A stretch of DNA of 64,000 nucleotides from Sesamum alatum (taxonomy: Eukaryota; Streptophyta; Magnoliopsida; Lamiales; Pedaliaceae): positions 9,129,001 through 9,193,000 of the forward strand of contig JACGWO010000006.1 of assembly GCA_034509735.1 (NCBI GenBank). Direction: 5' to 3'. A program made the translations under genes and the position numbers. The notes under the pieces are model-generated. The model had not been told where the DNA came from. It made no database searches and saw nothing but the letters and a program-made list of their open reading frames with translations. Below are positions 1 to 10,917 of the stretch, in pieces (the stretch's first letter is position 1; the number at the start of each line of letters is the position of its first letter).

Positions 1-658
1 CTCTTGCCTTTTGCCTTTGAGGTCGAAGCCTCCCCCAACATGACCATCGGATCTATTTTGTTAGTCGTTGTCTCGAACTTGATGAATATGTTGATCAACT
101 CGTGGATGGACTTTGTGAGCCCATTCATGTTAAATTATATGAAAAATAGGTGGGTCATAAGAGGGAAAAAGTGACTGAAGGATCACGTTAATGCATGTGT
201 CATTCGTAAGCCCAGTTTGAAGATCCTCAAGTTTTTCCACGAGGGAAAGCATCTTGATTCCATACTCTTGCGCAGAGGACTTTGTAGTAATCTTGGTGCC
301 GAAGAATGCTTTTGTGGAGGCATATCTAATATGCTGGTCCGAAATCACATTAACCTCTTTCATGCAGAGAATTATTGAGCTAACATCATCCCGGTTATCA
401 TACTGTTTCTAGGTTTCAATCGTCATAGGCGGTAATATGATGCTACAAACTTTGCGGTTGTCCTCCTGCCACTTCTCGAACGCCGAACGTTCTTCTGACG
501 AGGACCCCTAGAGCAAGGCTCGAGGAAGAGGCTTATCCAGAACGTAAGCCTGGTTCTTGAAATCTAGAACAATACTGAGATTTTGCAGCCAATCTTTATA
601 GTTTTGTTCCATTGAATTTATTAGTCTCTAGGATGATTGTGAGTGGATTCTTAGACAA
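1..658 (-). pseudogene. copia A gag remnant (UBN2-type)
   Basis: Degraded Gag of copia A, partial at the left edge. The stretch at 130-363 aligns with the better preserved Gag of copies B, E and F: HIRYASTKAFFGTKIT here against HTRYVATKAFFGTKMT in E, followed by the LVEKLEDL helix and the QSLFPSYD segment that matches QSLPPSFD. The expected start codon, found as ATG TCT AAG AAC CCA in E and F, reads TTG TCT AAG AAT CCA here (656-658). Several stops and frameshifts separate the conserved blocks. It cannot encode a full capsid protein. The family assignment is firm because three paralogues in the window align with it. Confidence 0.8.
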
Positions 659-2660
659 CTACATCAAATGTAAAGCAAAAAAATAGCAAATTATCGTAAT
701 ATTGGATTCAAGTTCAGACTTGGTCTTTAGTCATCAAATACTCCCACTATTTCTTCAAAAGCCCACCACTCTCAAGTGGGGTTTTAGAAAATTATTTTCT
801 AGTGGGCTTGGGGTCCATAAACACAATTCTCCATGCCCGTATTTATGATTCACATTAAAATTACTTTGTGGGAGGTAACCATTACCATTCTCATCCAATA
901 AGATTCCCAACATATTTTGTCTTGCCTTCACGTAATCTCGAGGACTCCAAGCGAATCACATTACTTAGTGTTAGGCCCGACCCATCAACTAAATGAATAT
1001 CTCTATTGTCGCCCCCCACGACTCGTGAGATAGGGGAAAAAGAGAATATCACATTTTTTCACAACAATAGTATCGCTTTCCTCCATTCCAATCGTGCCAT
1101 GACTCGTTACAAAAGGGTGGAGGTAGCGTCCACACTACATTGTTGTGGATGAAAGACTTGAGTTTTATTAAACCATTTGATTTAATCAATTAATGGGCCT
1201 AATATTTAATTGGACCTTCAAGTGAGTTAATTTTATTTAACGACCGAGACCTCATCACATTACTATTTTGCATGCTTGGTTGATATCAAATATTAAATAT
1301 GCATTCAAAATTCCTCACATGCATCAAAGCCTAGCACGCCCTATTGGATGATCAAAAGCCCAAGCCTTATGCAACCTACTCAACCCGCAGTGGATCAATG
1401 ATCTTTCTAGTGCAGGCCCTACGCTATTACAAAATATTTAAAACCATTAACATACTAATGAGCCTTTGTAATCCTCTCTTCGTTCTTCGGGCTCTCCACT
1501 GTGGGCCCCATCCAGTAGACCTCCGTCGACATGGAAGGAGCTTCCTTTATATTTAAAATAAATAAAACCTCACATCTAGTCTACTCTTATTACAGCATAA
1601 ATTGGAACCCCAATAATAAGTTGGGAGGAGTACAAATGGAGGGATAAAGAAAGCCTTTTTATTTCAAGGCTAAAAGCGATAGGAGAGATTTAAAAATAAA
1701 AAGGCACGCAGGCGTCACCCAACAAAAATAATAAACCAACAACACAGGTCGAATGGGCTTTGTAATAATTCCTAATTGTCTCTTTAGATAAACTATTAAG
1801 CACATATAATATCAAATATTAAACATGCCAAATATACACCCAATATACAAAATATGATACCCAATATAATAAATAAAACATTGCTTATATACCGAAAACA
1901 CATACCAATAACACATTTAATAATTAATATAAAAAAAACCACACATCCAATGTATTTTTTTTTTTTTTTGGTTTGTTTGGAAACCATTTCTAAAACTAAT
2001 TGATGATAATTTAACTTTAAAAAATCCAATTTAACCAAAATTAAAATCAGTCACAATTATTTATTTTAGAAAAATATGCAGAGACTGGAAAATCTAATTT
2101 TTCCGAAAAAACAATACAAAACGGCCAAGCCGTTCAGTCACAACCGTCCGCCAGTGCCCAGACGGCCACACGCGCGCCAAACACATGCGGCGGATAGCTT
2201 CTGGATGCCCAACAATGCATATTCTGCGCGCAGCATGCACGCGTTCACGAGCACGGGCAAACATCCACGCACACCTGTTGTGTAGGCTGCTTGCTTGCCG
2301 CGCCAATTGGCACGCGTGCTAGCTGATGCACAAGCCAGGAACTACACACATACACCATTGCCTGTGCGGACACCCACTGGTCTGTGACCGGCCAGTGGGC
2401 AGCGATAGCGGCTGCAGTGTTTCAAAATCCGTCATTTTTCTCTTCTGCAATTAAAAAACTAAAACTAGAACTTTCCAAAAATCCAATTTTCAGAAAATAC
2501 AAAATATCCAAAATCAAATACAAAAATTAATATGCTATTCTCATAACATATAATCATGTAATAAAGCAATAAAACATGCTTCTGAAGCAAAATTAAAACA
2601 CGTTAACATGCGTTATCGTATAAAACACGTTGAAACCATAAACTAGAAATACTGAAGAGG
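659..2660 (-). other. copia A untranslated leader
   Basis: About 2 kb between the primer-binding site and gag, with no supported gene. It is homologous to the leaders of copies B, E and F. Shared blocks include the segment around 1330-1400 with GCCTAGCACGCCC, TTGGATGATCA and CCCGCAGTGGATC, and the AT-rich block next to the GC-rich tract. The GC-rich tract itself (about 2130-2400) is weaker here than in E and F. A run of T at 1953-1970 is simple sequence. Confidence 0.65.
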
Positions 2661-2672
2661 GGTCTGATACCA
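2661..2672 (-). promoter_or_regulatory. copia A primer-binding site (tRNA-iMet type)
   Basis: On the minus strand this reads TGGTATCAGACC. Copies E and F have TGGTATCAGAGC at the same place. It lies one base inside the LTR boundary. In Ty1/copia elements this sequence pairs with the 3' end of initiator methionine tRNA to prime minus-strand cDNA synthesis. Confidence 0.85.
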
Positions 2673-2673
2673 T

Positions 2674-4324
2674 TGAGAGGAATTGGTACGGCTCGGAAAA
2701 GCGTGAGACAAAACGGGAGTGAAAATAAATCAAATCTATTCGAATCAAAGGGGTGTTCACTTTGGTTTTCTCGGGCGTTTCGATCTTGAAAACATAAACA
2801 AAAATAATAAACATTCTATTAAGCGTTTTCTAGTGTTTATGGAAAAATGAAAACATTGCAAAATCGAACCACATATTATACCTTTTTGATTTTCATGTTT
2901 GATTTGCTACGTGCATTGTTCCTTTCTCCAAAATCTCGTTCACACGAGGGATTAAAGTAGACCCCCTCTGATTCATCAACACCACACCATGGAATGGACA
3001 TCAAGATCTATTGCTAGGTTAGAACAAAATTAATGAAGGAACAAATCCCAATTAACACTGTCAATTAGTGTAATCAAATCTTGTTTTGTTCTTGACTTGA
3101 ATCTAATCCAAGGAGAGATAAGAGAGAGGAGAGCTCGATTTCTTGAGAGAAAAAGATACCATAGGTTGGGGGGGGGGGGGAGAGGATTTTTGTTGATATG
3201 AAATCTAATTGGAGAGCCCCCACTCGGCCTCAACCACCTCCTGTAAGAGGAGTCTCATCTCTGTAGGACTTTTACTAAGTCCCCTATCTAATAACCGACG
3301 GTTGGGGCTCCTTTTAGTTGGATCACGCTTATTTAATTTAACCATTAAATTAAGTAAAGCCCAACAAAGGGGTATTTGAATTAATCTAATTAATTTAAAA
3401 AAAAAATAGAAGCCCAACAGTTTATTTAATGCAATTAAATGAACTGAAGTCGAACTCTACTAACTAATAACTAAACAAGCTCAATTGAATTAACTTATTT
3501 GTGCTAAGCTCAAATTTAGTTAATCTAATTAATTAATTCTTGGGTCATCCATAAAATGGATATTTTTATTAAATGATCGAATTTTATATTCTCCATAAAT
3601 TAATTTAATTTAATTAAATTATCCATTTCTTCTAGAATTAATTTCAAATTAAGTCTACTACTTCCCTAGTGATTTGTGTGTGACTCTTTAGGTTCACCCT
3701 CAGTTAGAATTGAGCTTGTGTCCTACACAAATAATTAATTAAATCTAATTTAATTAATTACTTTTGATTAACCATTAATTCAGAAATGCCCATCACCATA
3801 GATGGTCGTCTACCACTAGTCCATGGCACTAGAGACTAGGTAAATATTGGCATGAATCAAGCTGTCTCTCGGTCTAGGTTTAGGGCATGGAATTGGGCGT
3901 TGGTTCCAATCCTAGACTAGGCAGCTATGCGAAGTACTCAAAACGCGTTTTCTCCATTAATAAACATAAGAAACCATTTCCTATTCAATCAATCATTGTG
4001 GCAATAGACTCTGGGAACTTAAATGTGTCTCAGGATGCATAGAAGATCTCATTGTCATTCATTGACAGACAATGAATTCTATCTTGGAGCCCATTATCTA
4101 AATAGTTATCACCTTATGCGCAACCGAATTACATGCGTTCTTTGATTAGTTTGTGGGCTTTGTTGTGATGTTAAAGTAATATAACATATAGTAGGCACAA
4201 AAAACACATACTGCCAAAATGAACACTTACTTTATTCATAAATTCAATATTACATTACAAAGGAATATCTAAATAGATTACAAAAATGCCAATTTAATTG
4301 GCTTTCTGGTCACCTATTCTAACA
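2674..4324 (-). repeat. copia A 5' LTR (1651 bp)
   Basis: The minus-strand LTR starts TGTTAGAATAGGTGACC (right end, reverse complement of 4308-4324) and ends at the primer site. The first 17 bases match the LTR starts of all other copia copies in the window. The rest matches the LTR fragment at 37282-38756 best, for example the shared block around GTAATGTAATATT and ACATCACAACAAAGCC. It belongs to a different subfamily from the 2-kb LTRs of B, C, E and F. A homopolymer of 13 G lies at about 3169-3181. Confidence 0.85.
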
Positions 4325-5614
4325 ATGTTTCACTTTTGTTGCAGTGAATGGGGCGGCCAAACTGTGATTCGTTTCATCAGTTACGAGGGGAAATAGTATG
4401 AAGCACCTCCATAAAAACCTCCGTTGATGTCCCACCTGCAACAAAAATAGACCGAAAATATTGAGCCTCATCTTCCCTCCACACCCTCTCAACATCCGTC
4501 AAACCCGTGATCTTATTTCTCCGATGTTTATCAGTTGCCTTAGCATGAAAAATCTCATATTACTGTCTCCTTTTGCCAACCAAGGATCCTTACCCCTTTG
4601 TTGCCACTTTAAAGTTTCTTGAGAATACAAATATGTAATTAGCCCACGAATGACCTTCATCTCGCTATACATTACAGCATCAAGAAAACCCCTACAGAAA
4701 TGCAAGTCTTGCTTCTTGTTTCTTGATTGCTAATGGTACACATTGGACTTACTCTCTCGACCACTGCAACAAACTAAGCCGACAAGACTATATCTTTCTC
4801 TATAGAACCAAATTATCATCAATAATACCTGAGGTCACCCAAGACTCTCAAACAACACATTGACAATCAACAAACCACTGAGATTCAATAAAAATTTTCA
4901 CTATACATACCAGTTGATACCGTCGTTTCAGAATTGATCATTAACGGCCTATGATCGAAACACAATGCATCCAGATATATTATAATGGCATTCAGAAATC
5001 TATGTAGCCAATTTGAATTAGCACATGCTCTATCCAGTCGTTTCCACACTATATATGAATTTTGTCACCGATTACACAATGAAAGTTTATCCCTTCTAAA
5101 ACCTAGATTTGTCAACTCACAACGATCCAAAAAGCTTGGAACCTTTGCATCTCCCACACGGGCCTCTCTAAAACACCCACTTTTTCATGTTGAAGAGAGA
5201 ATCTCACTGAAATCAACTGTCACAAGCCACGGGGAGCGAGCTTGTTTACTAAGACAAATAAGCTCTATCTGCACTGCACGTGTCTTTGACACATCTGACT
5301 TACCATATAGGCAGGTGAATCGCCAATCCAAGGCTTCACCTAAACTGATCATATCCAAATCAATATGGTACTGATAAAATCAACGACATTGTACCCACGT
5401 CTCCTTGCTCAATAGTAAAGCAAGTCCCTTGGAGGCACAAACTGATGGAACACAAAACCTAAACCACCGCAGTTTAGCTCAAACAAACTCAATACATTTT
5501 CAACCACACTTAGTCTCTATAAGAAAAACCTAAGAAGGCTGAAATTTACAACAGTCCTCCAGCTTTTGAATTGCCAGGAAGCCAATCCTCAACAGTTCCA
5601 AACTAACGCGATCA
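4325..5614 (-). pseudogene. LINE ORF2 fragment: endonuclease domain and linker to reverse transcriptase
   Basis: Minus-strand remnant of a plant non-LTR retrotransposon ORF2. It opens at 5614 with MIALVWNC followed by a stop where Gln is normal, then GL: the family's usual opening is Trp-Asn-Cys-(Arg/Gln)-Gly-Leu of the apurinic endonuclease. Further on can be read, across frame breaks, a segment like the endonuclease FYG block (LYGKSDVSKTRAV), the SPWLVTVDFSEIL block (family: PWLCGGDFNEIL, with two of the Gly/Asp replaced) and WKRLDRACANSNW (family: WERLDRALAN.EW). At 4499-4705 comes the linker block with QQRGKDPWLAKGDSNMRFF, family KQRSRVQWLKEGDRNTKFF. The reverse transcriptase itself is absent because copia A is inserted at 4325. 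Confidence 0.75.
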
Positions 5615-7297
5615 TGATGATCGGCGGGGTTGCAAGGTAGCTGTTGGGATTGGAATATCTGTGGGAAGAGAGGTAGCATGATGCATGATGAATTTGCCTT
5701 TTCGGTCGGTTGTCCAAATGCGAGGGTCCGCTGTTTTTGTTTTCATCCTCCCATTCCCCGGTGACTCCTGAGTGTGGTAAATTGAGCTTGTAATTGACCA
5801 CGAATGTTGACCGACCTTGCTTCAAAAGAAAAAATCCTCAACAGAGGGTGAAACACTGTGTGTGGTAAGTGGAATATTGTGTCTGGGACAAGGTGAAATA
5901 TGTTGATTAGAGGGTAGGACACAATGACTGGTTTTTTGGGATTGTTGACCGAAATTGGAAAACATTTACTAGTAGGTGAGATTGGTGTTGGACTCGGTTG
6001 ATTAGGTCCATGATTTGGATAAAAAAATAGAGAAAGATGCCTTAAGGACATATAAATTACTGTCATTACTATGATATGGGTTGGGATTAGCTTGGATGTT
6101 GTGAGTTTGACTAATTCTGTGCCTTGGATTTGGAAGTTGGGTTTCTGCCACTTGGATATACGACTTAGATATTGCATCATCCTTTGGTATACTTGGGCCG
6201 GGACCCGGATCAAAATGTCGGGCTGCAGCTAGAGCCTTTATGTTCACCAGGCATGTGTCAAAGGATAGCCCTTCAACTGTCTGCAAATCCAACCGTTGTT
6301 CCACACTCATTCATGCATGTTCCCTGATTCTCTAGAATTATCTTCGTTCCGCTCAGTAACCACCCTGACCGCTGCAACTGCAACCTTAAAGCCTCTCTTG
6401 AGCGCCCTATGAACGTCGCCTTCATAGAAGGCTGCATAATTTGACAGGACATCAAATATGGTTGTACCCTGTTAACCCTTTCTTACACCTCCACCATTCT
6501 CTGTATTCGACCTCCATCTAACATCGGACTTCTACCACAATTAAAACAGGTGTTTTGTGAAAGCAGCATACTGCGAAAATCTCGAGTCTGTTTGTAACCA
6601 CGATCCATTTGCAATTTCTAATTGGTTTCCTCAAAACTACTCCCGAAAACCGTTGCTCATAATCCCTCACAATGTGACCCAAAGTACCACAAGTGTAACC
6701 GAAGTTAGGCAATCATTCATAAGTGAATGGCAGAACCATTCCCTTACCGCTTGATGGCATGATGCGTAGAAACTGCTTCAACGGCCGATTAACATCAAAT
6801 TCTACCCTCATTCGCATATTGGAACCCCATGACAGCGGCAAACTCATGGTCTGAATCTAAAAACCTACCCAATTGATTTCCCACATACTCCGCAACCTCC
6901 CTTGTCATCGTACATATCGGTAGACTGTCCACATGATAGAACGTACACTAGTTTAAGTCCACCTCCAAAGGATTGTCGTCCGCCTAAACCATGGTAAGAA
7001 TTATGATATTTTTATCTACTATCCAAGGCAGCCCCATGACTCGATCACGATCCACAACATGAATAAACTTCAATAGAAACATATTATTCTCAAGAACACA
7101 CAACTCCATCCCTTGCTTTCGTTCAATCGAAGACACGAATGTAGTACGTAACAAGTCTGACCGAATTGCTCAACGAGTGAGCCAACAATCAACTAGAAAA
7201 AAAGCCACAATCAGTTGCACCCATCCGAGCTGTTGGAGGCAACACCAATCCAAACTATTCATCCTTAGTCAATACTAACGATGTACCTAGGCGTAGT
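5615..7297 (-). pseudogene. LINE ORF1: DUF4283 domain and CCHC zinc knuckle
   Basis: Upstream (minus-strand) ORF of the same LINE. Such ORF1 proteins bind the element RNA and act as a chaperone in the retrotransposition particle. The DUF4283 part is readable from about 7240 to 6860: a GMELCVLENNMFLLKF block, then HVVDRDRVMGLPWIVD (family: EIDRKRVLEGGPWTFD), then PICTMTREVAEYVGNQLG. The zinc knuckle follows near 6710-6640 as PNFGYTCGTLGHIVRDYEQ, where the last Cys of CX2CX4HX4C has become Tyr. The C-terminal part (6460-5620) is Pro/Ser-rich and frame-broken. Copia B is inserted at 7298, near the N-terminus. Stops make it non-functional. Positions 6461-7297 recur at 16774-17608. Confidence 0.7.
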
Positions 7298-10200
7298 TGA
7301 AAGATTGTGGATCATCCTGGGAAATAGCGCGAATGTGGAAGCGCGGTATAGAGATTAAATACAAAAATTAAAACATGCTTTTAATAAAATAAAAGAACAC
7401 GTTCAAGGGGTGTACCCTTGAAGTTCCCGGGCGTTCGGTGTATCTCATGAATCAAAAAGCATAAAAAAAATCATGGAGGCCATAGGATTAAAAATAAAGA
7501 GAAACGAAAATTTAAACCGGAAGCTACCGATTGTCGTTTTCATCTTCTAACCGGTACTCGCGTTGTTCCCCGATTTGCTCCAAGTCTCGTATGTGAGACC
7601 CTCAAAACAGTAACACGCAATCCACCCACGTATTTGCATGTCCTGCTAGCGAACGAACAAGTATTTTTGGAGAGGATGAATTAATCACATGTTATTAATT
7701 AACGGTATTAATTCTCCTAAGTTCAATTGTTCCAAGAACAAAAGAACAAGGAATTATTTTCTTGTTGTGAGAGAGAGAGGGCGGACAAGTAGGGAGAGAG
7801 GAGAGAGCCGAGTGTGTGTGTGTGTGTGTTGGAATTTCATCACTCCTCAAATAGTGAGGGGCTAGGACTATTTATAGAGGAGAAGTTTAATCCTCTTTAA
7901 TGTGTGTGGATTCTGTGTGACTCTTTAGGTTCACCTTTCAGCTAGACTTGGCCGGATTCCTAGAATCCGCCCGTTACCATGGGTGGCCATCTAGCAACGG
8001 TCCATGGCACTAGAGACTAGGTGAATTTGAAAGAAAATCCGGTGGATCGTCCCGGGAATTGCGCGAATGCGGAAGCGCGGTAAAAAAAAACATATTAAAA
8101 TAAAAGGCATGCTTTTATTTAAAGAACATGCTCAGGGGTGTGCCCTTGAGGTTCCCGGGCGTTCGGTGTATCTCATGATCATAAAATAATTAAATAAATC
8201 ATGGAGGCCATAGAGTTAAAAAATAAAGAGGGACGAAAATCTTAAACGAGACCTACCCGTTGTCGTTTTCGTCTTCAACTGCTACTCGCGTTGTTCCCCG
8301 TTTTGCACCAAGACCTCGTTCTTGAGATCCTCCAAATCGTGACACACGATCCACCCACGTATCTTGCACATCGTGCTAGCAATGAACAAGTATTATTTTT
8401 GGAGTGGACGAATCAATAACTCGTTATCAATTAACGGTATTGGTTCGTCTAAGTTCTTGATGTTCCAAGAACAAAAAGAACTAAGAAAAATATTTTCTTG
8501 CTAGAGAAAGAGAGAGGGGGCGGACGAGAGGTAGGAGAGGGAGAGTGTGTGTTGCGTGTGTTTTTCAAGAATCATCATCCCTTAAATGTTGGAAGCTAGG
8601 GGTTTATATAGAGGAAGAGTTTAATCCTCTTTAAACTCAAACTCTAAGTAACCTAATTTTGACTAGGATTTTTGACCTAGTCAAAGTCCTAGTCAAACTA
8701 GTGTTTGACCTAGTCAAACGAATCCTAGCCTTCCATCTCCCCTTTCCATCTCGACCGTTGATTTTAATTTAATTGGAATATTTAAATCCTATTAAATATT
8801 CCAAAAGGCTAAAAGAATAAATATAATATTATAAATAAATATTATTATTTATTCTAAGCCCATTAAATCAACCCTTTTAATAAATCCTATTTATTAATTT
8901 AATTCCTTTTATCAAATAGAAGGAATTAATTTCTCCAAAGAAAATATAGGACCCGATTAAATCTAATTTAATCATTCCTTTACTCCAATATTTAATTCCA
9001 AATTAAATACTAAGTGTGTGTGGATAGTGTGTGACTCTTTAGGTTCACCATTCATCTAGACTTGGTCGGATTCCTAGAATCCGTCCGTTACCATGGGTGG
9101 CCATCTAGCAACGGTCCATGGCACTAGAGACTAGGTGAAATATTCGGGGATGAACATTTAGGTTCTAACAGTACACTTGTCCTTCTGTCTTCGGTCTCAT
9201 CACTTAGGGTCTAGGGCACGGAAGATGCAGGTACCCATTTTGGACCTAAGTGTCGGTCTGTCCTCACTAAACGCCGCAAGGAAACCTTTTCCCTTCTGTT
9301 CAGTCACTGTGGCCACAGATCTTAGGGACAAGACACAGAGCATGTATGAGACTCAACTGTCAACACCTTTTGACAGGAGACAGATCCTTTTCTTGGAAAC
9401 TACTGTCACTTTGTACACCCGAGCTGCACTAGACATGGCTTATGACTACTCAAGAGTCTTTTGGCAATCTCTCACCATATCTAAGATACAGACTTGATGC
9501 ACAGGTAAACTCAGCAGTTCCTCAAGTCAAAGGACTTGGCCTGTACCGTTGGAACCGGGAATACACGTCATACCTTGCTGACCATACCCAAGGTCCTCCG
9601 TAAGACGGTTCCCGCGAGTCACCTCAGTCAGCTGCTTCCTAGCATGCTGACCCACTAACACTGCTTAGACGACCTTCGTCACCCGGCGATGAAATACGAC
9701 AGCAGATGCTTAGTGAAAGTCTCAAAGGAAATCCCGGTACCCATTTTCGGGATTCCTTGACTTGGAGATTTCCGGACTGATTCGGTAAGACTGATTTCAT
9801 GGACCTACCTCCAAGCGTAGTCCCAGTCCCCGAAATCGGTTCTCAGTCCGTGGGCTTTGTTTGCGTAGTGAACAGAAATGTAAATGCAGATAAGTGAACG
9901 TAAACAAAGTATTGCCATATGAATTTTCACTTCTTTATTCATACACATTTTATCAAATACCAAAGAATTGTCTAGACATAGGTTACATATTCCTGCCAAA
10001 ATTGGCTTACATGGTCACCTATTCTAACAGAATTTTCGGGTATGAACATTTAGGCTCTAACAGTACACTCGTCCTTCTGTCCACGGTCTCACCACTTAGG
10101 GTCTAGGGTACGGAAAATGCAGGTACCCATTTTGACCTAAGTGTTCGGTCTGTCCTTACTAAATGGCCCAAGGAAAACCTTCCCTTCTGTTCAGTTACTG

Positions 10201-10917
10201 TGGCCACAGATTTTAGGGACAAGACACAGAGCATTTGTGAGACTCAACTGTCAATGCCTTTTGACAGGAGACAGATCCTTTCTTGGAAACTACTGTCACT
10301 CTGTACGCCAGAGCTGCACTAGACATGGCTTATGACTAATCAAGTGCTTCTTTGCAATCTCTCACCAAATCTAAGATACAGACCTGACATACAGGTAAAC
10401 TCAGCAGTTCCTCAAGTCAAAGAACTTGACCTGTACCGTTGGAATCGGGAACACACGTCATACCTAGCCGACCTTACTCAAGGTCCTCCCTAAGACGGTT
10501 TTTGCGAGTCACCTCAGTCAGCTGCTTCCTAGCAGGCTAACCCACTAACACTGCTTAGACGACCTTTGTCCCCCATCGATGAAATACGACAGCAGATGCT
10601 TAGTGCAAGTCTCAAGGGGAATCTTGGTACCCATTTTCGAGATTCCTTGACCTGGAGATTTCCGAACTGATTCGGCGGGACTGATTTCATGGACCTACCT
10701 CCAAGCGTAGTCCCAGTCCCCGAAATATGTTTTCAGTCCGTGGGCTTTGTTTGTGTAGTGAACAGATATGAAATGCAGATAAAGTGAACACAAACAAAGT
10801 AATGCCAAATGAATTCACTTCCTTATTCATTAATAAATTTATCAAAACACTGAAATTGTCTAGACATAGGTTACATTTTGCCCGCCAAGATTGGCTATAT
10901 GGTCACCTATTCTAACA
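7298..10917 (-). repeat. copia B 3' LTR, interrupted by solo LTR C
   Basis: Two segments, 7298-8027 and 10035-10917, together about 1613 bp, form one LTR. They join exactly where the paralogous LTR at 17609-19654 is continuous (GTGAATTTTCGGG there). Compared with that copy it also lacks about 0.43 kb of the AT-rich middle: around 7900 the sequence jumps from AATCCTCTTTAA straight to TGTGTGTGGATT. The minus-strand polypurine tract abuts it at 10918 (AAGTTGGAGAT on the minus strand, AAGTGGGAGAT in E). Confidence 0.85.
8028..10029 (-). mobile_element. solo LTR C (2002 bp) nested in copia B 3' LTR
   Basis: A complete copia LTR, from TGAAAGAAA on the plus strand (end TTTCTTTCA on the minus strand, as in F) to TATTCTAACA. 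No internal region is attached. It is flanked by GAATT on both sides (8023-8027 and 10030-10034). The uninterrupted paralogue at 17609-19654 has a single GAATT at this point, so the duplication is confirmed by an empty site. A solo LTR is what remains after recombination between the two LTRs of a full element. It keeps the W-box cluster (8649-8720) and a TATA-like stretch (about 8598-8607, minus strand). Confidence 0.92.

Larger units (their letters stand above)
1..4324 (-). mobile_element. Ty1/copia retrotransposon A, 5' part (truncated by window edge)
   Basis: This is the 5' portion of a minus-strand Ty1/copia element. Read right to left it has an LTR (2674-4324), a primer-binding site complementary to initiator tRNA-Met (2661-2672), a long untranslated leader and a gag remnant that runs off the left edge. 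The order LTR, PBS, leader, gag fixes the orientation. It is inserted in the ORF2 of a minus-strand LINE, whose reading resumes at 4325. The five bases next to the LTR are ATGTT (4325-4329). The matching duplication and the 3' LTR lie outside the window, so the pair cannot be checked. The gag frames are heavily broken, so this copy looks old. Confidence 0.85.

Noticed and set aside
4985..5374. 129-codon plus-strand frame
   Set aside because: It is the antisense shadow of the LINE endonuclease, whose conserved blocks read on the minus strand.
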